NCBI GenBank assembly: GCA_907163375.1
Contig: CAJQUW010006406.1
Coordinates: 62,001 to 126,000 of the forward strand
DNA from: Prostheceraeus crozeri
Taxonomy: Eukaryota; Platyhelminthes; Polycladida; Euryleptidae
Reading direction: 5' to 3'
Length of the DNA stretch: 64,000 bases
Every line of letters starts with the position of its first letter. Position 1 is the first letter of the stretch. A program made the position numbers and the translations under genes. Shown piece by piece: positions 1-11,629 of the stretch. Below the pieces are notes generated by a model. That model was not told the origin of the DNA, did not search any database, and saw only the letters and a program-made list of their open reading frames with translations.

Positions 1-224
1 ATTGCAATTATGAAGTATTTTGTAGTATTTCTGTCATAACATGCAAGCTAGAGATGCATGCCGGCATTCTTTATTGTCTATATAACTTTTTTATTATGAA
101 ATAACTTCATAAAACTTTTCATTTGCTCTTCGGTTAAAACTTAATTGAGTAAAATATTTCATGCAATCCTAGTGTAGGCCTTTATTCGCTTTTTCATATA
201 CTGTTTGACTGTAATGTGTTAGTG

Positions 225-345
225 ATTTTTTGTCTCTCTCGTTAAAGAATCTCGAAACGTTGATTCAAAAATCTCTTAATTTGTTTTATTCCTGTGAAAG
301 CTAGAGGCAATTTCAAAAATTATTAAGATCATCAATTGATTAATT
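225..345 (+). repeat. Dispersed repeat, copy 1 (second copy at 9930-10050)
   Basis: Shares the words CTCGTTAAAGAATCTCGA, TCAAAAATCTC and AGAGGCAATTTCAAAAAT with 9930-10050 in the same orientation. The family is unknown. The remaining sequence from 1 to about 1350 is AT-rich and shows no supported gene. Confidence 0.6.
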
Positions 346-1352
346 GAAGTTGATCAATTGAAGTGATAGGCCTACATATTCATTGAGGTTTAAAAAATTT
401 ACTGAATTCTGAAGCAATCTTAAATGTTTCTGTTCAATTCTTTCATGTCGATTTCGTGTTAATTGAAAGAGATGTAAAAATAGCTTTTTGTCAAACATCA
501 TACCGTAAAGCAAAACATAAGTAGGTGTAACTGAATGATGGTAAAACATAGGGCCTATAAGTTGCAATTATATATAAATTTGTAGCATAAAAACAAATTC
601 AAAAGTGACAGCAATTTAAATTGAGTTAATGAAAGAAATCTTATTGTTATCCATATCACTGTCAGTGTATAATCACTTAATTATCACCCCAGCTCTTCAA
701 TGATGCATAATTATTATATAAATCAGCAATGAAGTATGGAAGACTTTTTGAGCGCATGGTACATACTGAACATACTTGATTCTATATCAAGCTCTTCCGA
801 AAATTTAGCACAGTGATATCAGACACTATTCAAAATTTAGACCAAGTGTAGCTTCCTGAACGAGTTTCCCCCTTTTGACGAGCACACTTGGTAAAATGGG
901 TAAAAATCAGTGATGTGACTTCGATTAGATTTTAATCGAGGTCGAGGTTGTTCTCGATATAAGTTACATAATTTTGATTGACTTTGGCACCGGGCACTTG
1001 AATGAAATGAAAACGAAGACATTTGTGTTTATCAAGTTATTGATCACATTGTGTCAACACATAAAATCTGATTATTATGTATGATAGTTTTAATTGGTTA
1101 ATTACTACATCATGGCATGCTTGTGTGAAAACATAAATATGCTTTATACTAACAATTGCAGTTCAAAGATGACAATTTTTAACGGACACGCTCAAAGCGT
1201 TATTCAATACATAAAATCGTTACAAAACAATTTTGCAAATAGCCACAAAATTCATTGAAATCATCTAATGGTATGATGTCACCCGTTCAATCTTAAGAGG
1301 TGCTAACTTTGGACAAAAGAATCTTGGATGCAAATTTCGTTATATGCCCATA

Positions 1353-1600
1353 TAAAATACTATATGGAAACATAGAAATATATTTATAGTCCCGCCAGAA
1401 CGAGCCTCTGCATGGAACGAGACACAGAATGATGTATACTCTATGACTACTACGAAAATGTGCGTCTTCCGAGTTCTAACGTGTTCCTTTGATCTACAGA
1501 CAAGATCAAGGAAATAGACATGTTAGTTGAAGGAACATTTTCGACCAATATGTCTGCTTGGTGTGCTTGCTCCGACTATGCGAGTTTGCGGTATGATATG
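1353..1600 (+). pseudogene. Decayed exon, + copy of an inverted pair
   Basis: Reads IVPPERASAWNETQND, then in a second frame PYDYYENVRLPSSNVFL, a stop, then a third stretch MLVEGTFSTNMSAWCACSDY. This matches the minus-strand copy at 1830-2082 almost throughout. At least one frame change and one stop lie inside it. The protein family is not recognised. It looks like part of one exon of a multi-exon host gene, with WCxC near the end. Confidence 0.6.
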
Positions 1601-1829
1601 TCTTCTATTGCGTTCTAATTCCGTGCAAAGAAAAAATTCTATATGCATTATTTGCAAGAGTGGTTATAGATGCTCAAGGTTTGAGCTGAAATTTGATCAA
1701 AATTTCATGTTTACCTTCCAAAGATGCTTGTTGAATGCAAATTTGTTTGGCTTTGGTAGGCAAAGGTAGATGATTACATGACTTCATGACCTGAAGATAT
1801 ATCATGCCACAAACTAGGCCTATGAGTTA

Positions 1830-2082
1830 ATACATCTCGCATAGTCAGGGCAAACACACCAAACCGACATTTCGGTCGAAAACTTCGATTTTCCTTCAAT
1901 AAGCATGTCCTTTTTCTTTGAACTTGTCTACATATGAAAGGAACACGTCAGAACTCGGCAGGCGAGCATTTTCGTAGTAGTCATAGGGTTTAGAACATTC
2001 GTTGAAAGTCTCATCTTCGGTCTGGTTCCATGCAAAAGCCCGTCCTGGCGGAGGGACTATTTCTATCTTTACATAGTATTTG
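1830..2082 (-). pseudogene. Exon copy of unknown host protein, minus strand
   Basis: Minus-strand reading gives KYYVKIEIVPPPGRAFAWNQ, PYDYYENARLPSSDVFLSY and VDKFKEK. After one extra base it continues DMLIEGKSKFSTEMSVWCVC. The plus copy at 1353-1600 has no such extra base, so this copy appears frameshifted. Upstream, an open frame reads like a signal peptide (LFILLLLCAHFSDIFG), but it has no ATG and coincides with a pyrimidine tract followed by TATAG. It is more likely the intron end, with the exon starting at 2082. Function unknown. Confidence 0.6.
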
Positions 2083-2636
2083 CTATAATCATTATCATGT
2101 CCAAAAATGTCCGAGAAATGGGCACAAAGGAGCAAAAGTATGAATAACAAGGAGGAAATAAAAAATTATGAATAGCAAAGTGTTTCTATAATTATCTGAC
2201 TACTGTTCTGTCCGACCTCGATGAAAATCTGCGTAGTCTAGGTCGAAGTTATTGTGATTTCGGTGAATATGGGAGGAACTAAATTTAGAAATTCAAAAAA
2301 GCGCATATTAAATGTCCGCCGAATTGCATTGTGCAAAGCAGCTACTACTTATACTGAAAACTTGCAAAGTGGTTAGAACTGCTAAAATTAGCAAAGTCGA
2401 TATCTAAGCTTACAAATGAGCTTGAAACGTTGCATCTCATCAGAGAGTGCATTTTCCTACATCATAACTTGACCCAACTATGTAGCATCAGCAGACAGGA
2501 AAATTCATTTTTCTAGTACGAATTGCACGTATTCCAAACTAAGTGGTGTCCAACTGTCTATCAGACTAAGTTTTATTTTGTTATAATCTCAAATGCATTT
2601 GAGTACCCTTTTTAAGAATTGATCATCCTTTTTCAG

Positions 2637-2790
2637 AGGCAATTAGAAAACTCCATTACAAAAATGGAAATGCCAGGATCAAGGTCCTTGTGGGGAATTG
2701 GCTATAACAAGCCCCCAGAAGACTTTCTCGGAGCAGGGTTGAGCTGCCGGACGTAGAGGGTGACGTGGAAGACGATCAAGTGCCTGAGTA
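2637..2790 (+). pseudogene. Short coding-like fragment after a good splice acceptor
   Basis: Follows CCTTTTTCAG and reads SLWGIGYNKPPEDFLGAG, then in another frame VELPDVEGDVEDDQVPE to a stop. The composition is coding-like but the fragment looks decayed. No family recognised. Confidence 0.25.
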
Positions 2791-2948
2791 AAGACATTTG
2801 ATAATGTGTGCATATGTGTTCGAATAGAATCGTTTGTGTGATGGTTTGTTTTTTGCTATTCCGGAATATCGCCTTAACTGATTTTCATAGTTGCATAGCT
2901 GTGGGTAAGTTGGACTGTGTATTGATTGAGGTGGATTTTCGCCAATAA

Positions 2949-3290
2949 GGGCTGATAAAATGTAGCGTAGCGCCAGTGTAGCAGTTGGTGGTGATTAGTA
3001 GCAACTACGTAGCGTCGCCGTAGCACTACGTGGCATCCAGTACCAGATACGTAGGTAGAGTAGCACAAGGTTCTGCTACGTAGCGTACCGGTAGCAATTG
3101 GTGTTTCAGCGTAGCGGTAGGTTGCATTATAAGGTCATTTCAGTAGCGGCAACGTTTCAATTGGTAGCAACGTAGCACCATGCTACGTAGCAGGAACGTG
3201 GCCTATGCCGCCATTTTTATTGGTTTCTGCTACGCATTTCTGCTACTCCCCCGCTACGTAGCAGATACGTACTTTGTTAGCCGGGATAGG
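2949..3290. repeat. CTACGTAGC-word block, possible MITE
   Basis: About 340 bp packed with CTACGTAGC, GTAGCAACGTAGC and related palindromic words on both strands. The ends resemble inverted termini (GGGCTGATAAAATGTAGCG on the left; the right end reads TGCTACGTAGCAG and then TTTGTTAGCC). A target duplication could not be fixed. Confidence 0.45.
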
Positions 3291-3787
3291 CCTACTATAA
3301 CCGCTCACTCTGGTGGAAACTGCATTCGAAGCTCTGATATCTGTTTCACTTTTCTATATTCAATCTGGGTCTTGTTTTTAATTTTTGACTTCAGCTTTCA
3401 TCATAGCCTCACGTAATCTTGAGTTTCCATCATCTTTGTCATAGACTAAATGACAAAAGGGGCCCTCACTCTCCAATGTAAAATATGCCTTTGACCCACT
3501 GACCCGGTTTCATCGCTGGCATGTCATGTACGTGCTTTAATAGCGATTTCAGCACGCGATTTCTTAAACTTTCCGAATACAAGCAGAGTTGGAAAAGTCG
3601 GAATTGGAATTAATTCCATTTTTCGTCGGAATTGGAATTGGAATTGACGATATTTAAATCTACTGGAATTGGAATTGACCTTGATAAACCTCAATTCCAC
3701 TTTTTCGATAGACCTGTGATAAATCTATTTGTACAAAAATTGAAATCACAGTTCTCGGCCGTTGTGTTAGCTGCACGCACAGATAAG

Positions 3788-3815
3788 AGAGAGAGAGATA
3801 GATAGATAGATCGAC
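3788..3815. repeat. GA and GATA microsatellite
   Basis: Short run of GAGAGAGAGA followed by GATAGATAGATAGAT inside the hAT element. Confidence 0.8.
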
Positions 3816-4822
3816 AGAGGTAGATTCATTCTATTGTTGAATAAAGGGTGCTAATTGTGACTTTGATGGGCCTACAGCCCCGGACAATGTTAATTCAGCG
3901 ATTAAGCAAACAATGAAAAGACAATCATCTTCGTTCAATCTGTTATTTAGTTATTTATCATGTAAGATAATGAATCAAAATAAAACAATTGTTGAATTTA
4001 GTTATTGATTGGATAAGCACAAAAATTGGAGATTAACTTAATTGTTGTACACACGAAAAACAATCGGTTTGGAAAGAGGAAAAATTACCCTGCATTAAAG
4101 GGCATTAAAGGACAGTTCAAATAACAATATAGACAGTGTCAACAAATTATTCTAATAATTAATTATTCAATTAAAATGGCAATGACATGAAGTATTATTT
4201 AACTTCCAATCACAACAATTGACAATATTAATTTTCAAGACTAGTTATACAGATATACGATACTCAACGATAAAAGAAAAACTTTAAACTTGCAGTTCAC
4301 TTCTTAATGTTGAATTCACTTCAATTCGATCGGACTCACTTATACCAAAATAATATCATAAATATCATGAATATCAGTGTCACTTATACCGTCAATCTTC
4401 AATCGCGCTCGCTGATGTGTTGCCGCATACGCTACTGTGTTGTTGTTCGCTGGTAGGCAGTTGTAGTTGTTACTTCTGTAGTTAAATTACACCGCGAGAG
4501 CCCGGAGTTCTTCTAACAGCTACTGAAGATGTCGTATATGTTGTTGCGTTTCAATTTCTCATCGTTTTTAATTTATGCAAATTTTTGACACTTGACGATA
4601 AATCCACTTTCTTTTGAAAATTGAAAGAGTTTCCTTTAATCTCTGCTCGCTAGCTTTCGATCCGACCACATTTCGTTCTTATCACGGAATTTTTAGTCTC
4701 CTTTATAGACCATTAATCAGTTTTCATGATATCATTTTTATCGTCGTTTTTTCTTTCATCAACAATCACGTTATTCGCACATTGAATTTCTTTCTTCTGT
4801 CAGTTAATTAATAGATTTATTC

Positions 4823-4825
<3 letters not shown>

Positions 4826-4908
<83 letters not shown>
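4826..4908. repeat. (CT)n microsatellite
   Basis: About 80 bp of nearly pure CT. The BEL element inserted at its right edge, and the 5 bp target CTCCC is its last unit plus flanking C. Confidence 0.97.
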
Positions 4909-4909
<1 letters not shown>

Positions 4910-4910
<1 letters not shown>

Positions 4911-5144
4911 GTACTGCCTCAGTGTCATTCTTGTTATTTTTATTGCATACTTGTGTTTTTATATTTGTTTAAGCGAGAGATTTTTGTTTTATTTTGCACT
5001 GTTTTGAATTCTCGCAGTGTGCAGTTTCTCGCCTGAATCGCGTGTGTCGTCCTAAAATGACGATTTTTACCCTCTCCGGAGGTTTTGTTTAGCGACAATA
5101 AAGTGATCAATTAAAGTGACATTTCATCCGATCAATCCGCTACA
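4910..5144 (+). repeat. 5' LTR of the BEL/Pao element
   Basis: 235 bp, begins TGTACTGCCTCAG and ends CCGCTACA. It contains AATAAAGTG near the 3' part as a possible polyadenylation signal. It is the same as the 3' LTR by eye. Confidence 0.97.
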
Positions 5145-5208
5145 GTAAAAATCGTCATTAACATCATCATTTGTTGTTCGCATTGAACTTTCCAACGTCA
5201 TTCACGCT

Positions 5209-7164
5209 ATGGAACAACGTCGTAGGACACTGTCCGAACGCGGACAACGCTACTTCGAGGAAGAATGCGACAACTACGTCAAGCAACTGGAGAGAAAGGA
5301 AGGTGAGCTTCTTGATCTGCTAAAATCGCTAGACCTAGGAGCTCGCTCGAATGAAGCCCGCTCAAAACTCCACGCTTGTTTTAAGGCATATGAAGAAGTC
5401 TTCAAAAGATTTATGTCATTTACTGATAGCGCAACATTAGAAACCAATGTCATTTCCAGAGAGAAATATGAGCTACGTTACGAAGAATTGTCTCAAAAGT
5501 ACAACACATGTCTTGTAGGCATACGTGTAGAGGATGCACGACCGGGTTCAAGTTATCGGTCGCACGCTTCGGTAAACTCCGCTCACGTAGAAACTGAACT
5601 GGCAAAGGCACAACTTGAACACGACGAATTAATTGCACATTTGAAACAACGAGAATTGGATGTTGCCAATCAAATCAGGCTGAGCATATCAAAGTTGAGG
5701 TTAAGGAAAGCTGAGATCAAAAGCGCCGCAGGAAGCAGTAGGTCTAGGCAAAAGTCTTCCAATGGATCTCAAATCGATCTAGCGTCATGCGACAATTACC
5801 AACGCACCGCCGCCTTCGTAGATTCTATTCCCCTTAACGCGTCACAGCCAATTTACCAACAGATGCCTAGAGAAACATGCGACGAATTACAACATCGGCC
5901 TACTGCCGCCGTCGTAGATCCAATTACCAGTAACAAGCCACAATCGATTTGTCAACAGAAGCCCAACGAATACTTCAATAAGTGTCAACGTACCGGTAGT
6001 CATATCCCTGGATATGTCGACAAATTTCACGTAGCCAATTCTGAACCTACACCGGTGCCGATGTATAAAACAACGGATAGTTTTGCTAAATACCTTTCCA
6101 GAAAGGAACTCCTAACGTCACGTATCACCAGATTCAATGATCGGCCCGAGATGTTTAGAGCCTGGAAATTGACCTTTCAGTCAGTGATGACAGAATTAGA
6201 AGCGGTGCCTGCCGAAGAAATGGATTTACTAGTCAAGTGGTTAGGAAACGATTCAGGAAGACAAGCTCAGAGCATTCGCGCAGCCTATATTCATTCGCCA
6301 GATATAGGGGTGCAACGCATTTGGGAGAGGCTGAATGAACGTTTCGCGAGACCAGAGAGCATAGAAGCATCGCTACAAAGCAGACTCAAATCTTTCAAGC
6401 GTATAGGCAACAACGAACGAAGTCGTTTGTATGACTTATGTGACATAGTGTCAGAAATACTCGCAGTCAAAGAAGACCCAGAATTCGATCGTCTTCTGTC
6501 ATACTTTGATACTTCCGCGGGTGTCAACTCCATCATTAGCAAGCTACCTCAGTGTATTCAGGACAGATGGACCAACGAGGCGAGCAGCTATAAAGAGCGT
6601 CTTCGAACTCCATATCCTCCGTTCTCATTTTTTGACGAGTTTCTTCGTAAGCAAGCGCGTGTACGTAACGACCCTAGTTTTCACTATCAATTTGAATCAG
6701 TGCCGAAAGACAATGCCACTGTAACAAGAGGGTATATGCGAGAGAACGTCACAAAGAAAACTAAAACCGAGCAACGAACTGTTGGTACAAACGAGGACCA
6801 ACGTGCAGGCACATCGAGTATAGGCTTATGTCCAATTCATGAGACGAATCATACGCTGAATGAATGCCGAGCTTTCAGGTCGAAGCCTATATCCGATAGG
6901 CGGAAGTTTTTACGCGACAATGGGTTTTGCTTTAAATGTTGCAAATCTACGGAGCATCTCGCTCGCGCCTGCCCACAGAAACCGAAATGCAAGTTATGTG
7001 GAATGGAAGGTCACCCAACTGCGCTACATGTCGGTGCAAGCACTCAAGGAGGGGACCCGGTGGTAAAAATTGATCGGAAAATGCTCGGATTCAAAGCGTT
7101 TTCTCGATTCAGCATCGAGAAATCGTTCAATCGTGAAATCGTGCAATTTCCGATCAATTCATAA
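5209..7164 (+). CDS. BEL/Pao gag-like region (DUF1759 type, zinc knuckle)
   Basis: An open frame of about 650 codons. Residues 1-180 are charged and coiled-coil-like. The middle (from KELLTSRITRF, about residue 300) is the DUF1759-like capsid region with FNDRPEMFRAWKLTF. A nucleocapsid-like cysteine cluster (CFKCCKSTEHLARACP, then CKLCGMEGHPTALH) lies near residues 570-610. The last 36 codons, from about 7056, belong to the inserted element and not to BEL. The fossil product would be particle-forming. Confidence 0.9.
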   Translation: MEQRRRTLSERGQRYFEEECDNYVKQLERKEGELLDLLKSLDLGARSNEARSKLHACFKAYEEVFKRFMSFTDSATLETNVISREKYELRYEELSQKYNTCLVGIRVEDARPGSSYRSHASVNSAHVETELAKAQLEHDELIAHLKQRELDVANQIRLSISKLRLRKAEIKSAAGSSRSRQKSSNGSQIDLASCDNYQRTAAFVDSIPLNASQPIYQQMPRETCDELQHRPTAAVVDPITSNKPQSICQQKPNEYFNKCQRTGSHIPGYVDKFHVANSEPTPVPMYKTTDSFAKYLSRKELLTSRITRFNDRPEMFRAWKLTFQSVMTELEAVPAEEMDLLVKWLGNDSGRQAQSIRAAYIHSPDIGVQRIWERLNERFARPESIEASLQSRLKSFKRIGNNERSRLYDLCDIVSEILAVKEDPEFDRLLSYFDTSAGVNSIISKLPQCIQDRWTNEASSYKERLRTPYPPFSFFDEFLRKQARVRNDPSFHYQFESVPKDNATVTRGYMRENVTKKTKTEQRTVGTNEDQRAGTSSIGLCPIHETNHTLNECRAFRSKPISDRRKFLRDNGFCFKCCKSTEHLARACPQKPKCKLCGMEGHPTALHVGASTQGGDPVVKIDRKMLGFKAFSRFSIEKSFNREIVQFPINS

Positions 7165-7195
7165 TCGAAAAGTGAGCGACTTGTAGTCCATCGAC

Positions 7196-8031
7196 CGATA
7201 TCGAATTGTCGCCCTATTTCCGATGCTTCTCATATCGATATTATGTCTATAAGTCGTTCATTTGCCGATATCGAATTGTCGCCCTATTTCCGATGCTTCT
7301 CATATCGATATTATGTCTATGAAATCGTTCATTTGCCGATATCGAATTGTCGCCCTATTTCCGATGCTTCTCATATCGATATTATGTCTATGAAATCGTT
7401 CATTTGCCGATATCGAATTGTCGCCCTATTTCCGATGCTTCTCATATCGATATTATGTCTATGAAATCGTTCATTTGCCGATATCGAATTGTCGCCCTAT
7501 TTCCGATGCTTCTCATATCGATATTATGTCTATGAAATCGTTCATTTGCCGATATCGAATTGTCGCCCTATTTCCGATGCTTCTCATATCGATATTATGT
7601 CTATAAGTCGTTCATTTGCCGATATCGAATTGTCGCCCTATTTCCGATGCTTCTCATATCGATATTATGTCTATGAAATCGTTCATTTGCCGATATCGAA
7701 TTGTCGCCCTATTTCCGATGCTTCTCATATCGATATTATGTCTATGAAATCGTTCATTTGCCGATATCGAATTGTCGCCCTATTTCCGATGCTTCTCATA
7801 TCGATATTATGTCTATGAAATCGTTCATTTGCCGATATCGAATTGTCGCCCTATTTCCGATGCTTCTCATATCGATATTATGTCTATGAAATCGTTCATT
7901 TGCCGATATCGAATTGTCGCCCTATTTCCGATGCTTCTCATATCGATATTATGTCTATGAAATCGTTCATTTGCCGATATAGAATTGTCGCTTAATTTCC
8001 GATGATTCTGATATCGATATCAAGTCTCACA
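7196..8031. repeat. 71 bp tandem array, 12 units (left subterminal array)
   Basis: Units begin with CGATATCGAATTGTCGCCC at 7196, 7266, 7337, 7408, 7479, 7550, 7620, 7691, 7762, 7833, 7904 and 7975. Two units are 70 bp (ATAAGTCG in place of ATGAAATCG). The last is diverged. Inner units are almost identical, which indicates recent amplification. The unit is rich in ATCGAT and GATATC palindromes. Open frames across it are artefacts of the repeat. Confidence 0.97.
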
Positions 8032-8289
8032 GTGAAAAACGTACATGGTAACAGTGAGGTCCCATCATTGCTCATGGATATTGCGTGGGCGATTGTCATC
8101 CCACCATCAGACCATATGGGCGTTTGATGGGATCTGACATGGAATTCCCATATCATTTGCCCATCATTTTATCATCTTATCCCACTTAAATTCATAAATA
8201 GTAATGTCTCGATGTCTAGTTATGCGATTGGTCTCTTTCCAAACTCAAAATTCATAGGTTTAATTTTTATGACGGAAAATTCACTCATT

Positions 8290-8570
8290 CTCTCATCAAT
8301 TATTCTCCTCTTCCTATTCCCATTGTCTTCATAAATCTCTATCCCATTGCTCTTCTTCTCCCTTCTTCTCTCTCTCTCCAAGACATCCCAACTCCTTCTG
8401 CTGCTATCCCAATTTCTTTCATCTCTATCCTCCAGTTCCACGATCCTCTCCTCTCGATCCCCCTTAATTTTCTCTTTTCTTTCACTCCGTCTCTTTTTTA
8501 TTTTCCACTTAATCTTCTTCATATCCCTCTCCTTTTTTCTCCTTTGCCTATGTTCGCTCTAATCTCTCTT
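8290..8570. repeat. Pyrimidine-rich low-complexity tract
   Basis: About 280 bp of mainly C and T on the + strand. Open frames on both strands here are low-complexity and not supported. The sequence from 8031 to 8290 shows nothing recognisable. Confidence 0.7.
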
Positions 8571-8788
8571 ATATTCTCATCTATGCATTAGGATACATTC
8601 GATGCGATGTAAAAAAATGTAGTCTCAAAAAAACGACAATATGTTTTTGCATTGCAAACTGTCACTTAAATCTCACAAGAAAGAAATTCGCATTTCACAA
8701 TTAGGTCTTCAAATGAAATGAATTATCTTTTTGTGTGCTTGCGTGTTTTTCTATCAACTCTGCAGCTTTGCCTTTCCGAATTATTTCA

Positions 8789-9060
8789 TTACCTTGGATG
8801 ACAACCTAAGCAACCAATTGTAGTATACTTCGTATCTGAAATCTGCGTAAGTGATGTGATTTTGAAAGCTTTTACACAGACAGGTTCCGTTGCGCAATCT
8901 CCCTGCCCTTCTCGCTTTAGCAGACTAATTCCATCCCTCTCCATGCTTCGGCAGCATTTGTCTTTGTCCGGGTTCGCCTGCCAACAGCTACAGATGGATC
9001 GATGACGCTGACTCTCACTTGCAGTCACACAAGCCAGCAACGCACATGATGATATGATGC
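8789..9060 (-). other. Possible small secreted cysteine-rich peptide exon
   Basis: Minus-strand reading has a hydrophobic start (IISSCALLACVTASES) followed by SICSCWQANPDKDKCCRSME, GDCATEPVCV and CLGCHPR, then a stop. After the hydrophobic stretch there are 8 cysteines in the order CxC, CC, C, C, CxxC. There is no in-frame ATG and a stop lies just upstream, so it would need an upstream exon. It lies inside the 7.3 kb element. No family recognised; it may be chance. Confidence 0.3.
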
Positions 9061-9929
9061 TACGTCAAGCAGTGATCCATATTGTGGACTTAACGCACGC
9101 CACTGCTATCCTTCATCTGTCTACAGAGACAAGTGAGTCTCAGTATTGCCTATTTTATCTTGCACAATATCAAATTTAGTGACACATGGATTAAATTATG
9201 CAACATTCGACATGGTAAAGAATTCCTTGAACGAAAGCAACCTTTCATCCGATAGCTTTAAGGAGATTGATACATCTATCAAGTGAAAATCGGGAGAAAT
9301 CAGCAGAGCAGAACAAATCTCCATAGTCAACGTCGTTTGGTTTCTCAACTGTTTCGAGTTCAATGCTTCTCATGTTCTTGTGTCGATTACTTTCGTCGCA
9401 ACATGTAAGTATCAGCATGCTAATTCATATTTTAATATGTGATTAAATGAAGTAAGAACTTTATGCATACGAGTATCGTCAAAAGAATTCATTCAGATGT
9501 TTACAATCGAAAACCCCTAGAATCATTGCTGTCATTTTCGTAAAAGTCAAGTTGATGATTTACACTTTTTGATGGCTTCATCATTTATCCAAACATAAAA
9601 AATGTGTATTTTATGTTCAACACCATTAAAACACATAAGTCACTTGATGAGAGATTTTCAAGGATATTTTGAAGAGAAGTTATTTGTAGCTAGAAAATCC
9701 TAATTTTTCTAAAAAAAAAACCTCTGGCTTTCACAAGAATAAAGAACACGAAGTTTTTGACTCAACGTTGACACTGTGATGTGACATTACTCCCCAAGAT
9801 TAGGTTGTTTTGATTAGCCTTGTGCATATTTTATGACATTCTACATTGCATTTTTACATGTATACGGTATATGTCTATTCTCGTTACCAATATTAGGTTT
9901 AAACAATCTTGATTTTTTTGTAAATGTTG

Positions 9930-10050
9930 CTTTGTCAGTCTCGTTAAAGAATCTCGACAGGTTGCGTCAAAAATCTCGCATTTTTTTAATTCCAGTAAAA
10001 GCCAGAGGCTATTTCAAAAATAATAAAATGCAATTGAGTGCAAATGAAAT
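9930..10050 (+). repeat. Dispersed repeat, copy 2 (first copy at 225-345)
   Basis: Same orientation as copy 1. A nearby inverted partial copy lies at about 9715-9750 (TGAAAGCCAGAGG on the minus strand). From 10060 to 11600 the sequence is very AT-rich and no feature is recognised. Confidence 0.6.
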
Positions 10051-11629
10051 ATTATTTGAAACTCTCGATTCTGTGATGGCCTATGTGATCAATGATAAAT
10101 GTAGGCCTATTATTTATGTTATAAATATAATTCAATATAATCAATCATATTCATAAATTGCATTCATATCAGGTATTTTAATTTTAATCATATACTGTAA
10201 TTCTTGAAAAACTAAACATTGCTTTCGTACATTCCTATTCAATGTTCAATTAATTGCAGGGAGATGCAGGTAATATTCTGAGATATCAAAAAATGCATCT
10301 ATCGATATAATATTTCAAATTTACTAACTGAAGAATCAGGTAATATTCTTTTTGTTAATTGTTAGTCTGAAAATTCAATGCAAAGTAAAAACACAGTACA
10401 TTATAAATTTAAGTGATATAATTGCATAATTTACAATAATGATGTGATATAATATATAATGCAATGATGATATACTAATAATTATAATATGCAACATAAT
10501 AAGTAAAATATGTTATAATCATGTTATATACACGCATGTAATGTAATTTGGTAATTTCGATGATTTAATGAATATTATAGCATATCATTATTATCATTCA
10601 ATATATAGCATATAGGCCCTATTTGAAAATTGACACCGCACAGATTCGTCATCTGCCGACTAAGTCTCCCTGCTGTGATTGAGTAAGAAGATGGACGTGT
10701 TTGAGATTAAGATGAAGATAAAGTTATGAAATCCTGACAAGGACGCATGGTTCGTTCTCTAGTACAGATGTTAAGAATCATTCAAAAGTTCAGCAAAACG
10801 TGTCTAAGAATGAAGAAAAATGTGATGCCTAAAATGATTAAACTTGAGAGTAATGAGTTCATCAGCAGGAACTCGAGCAGGATTCGCGTTTCGGTCCCTA
10901 ATTCCTGAACGCCCAGACCTGTTTCAGTGGGGCCCTGCGCATCCACCATGTACAGACTCAATGACACTGACTCTAAATGTTAATGCAAATGAAACAGAAA
11001 ATAAAATGTACGATGAAAATGAAAGAAAATTAATTATAAATAGTGGTAACTATTCAGACTGAAGAAAAATAACATGATAAATAATTAAATTGAAAATAAA
11101 TAAGTAATTACGATGATAATGAACTAATAGCGAAAAAATTCAGAATAAAGGAAAATGACATGATAAAAGATAATTGAATTGAAAATAAATTTATAAATAA
11201 TTACAAAATTATAATCGAAACTGTTATGGCATTACAAGCAAGAAAGGTTTGTCACAATCGGCAAAAGGACAGTGTACGGAAGTATGGAGTCAAGGAATCC
11301 GGAATCTTTCATACATGTAGTCATAATCGGTAATTCATGTCAAAGTCGATAAAATTTGTTGTGTTGAAGGATTTGTAATCATGCATCTTGCCATATGTTC
11401 GTTGCTTAAAGGTTTCGATCATCATCAAAGCGTGCAGTAATTTGTTTAGCGGCATAAAGTCCGAATTTTCTCAAAATCTTATGTCTATACAGTGCTCTTT
11501 CTGTAGATATTAGTAATTCCTTGCTGCTTTATCCTCTTGATCTTGACAATCTGAAACTTTTCTTCGATTTCATGACGAAATCTTCTAATGAGGAGCAGAT
11601 GCGACCATATAAGCTGACTGCTGAAAACG

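Noticed and set aside
1896-2150. Signal peptide plus small secreted protein on the minus strand
   Set aside because: The hydrophobic start lacks ATG and coincides with a pyrimidine tract before an AG; only the part from 2082 is shared with the second copy.
7243-7960. Chain of overlapping open frames of 62 to 109 codons
   Set aside because: They are the same satellite unit read repeatedly; no ATG context or protein similarity.
7196-8031. CRISPR-like array
   Set aside because: Whole 71 bp units repeat with no variable spacers, in an animal genome; it is a satellite.
8220-8562. Open frames on both strands
   Set aside because: Low-complexity pyrimidine tract; composition explains both.
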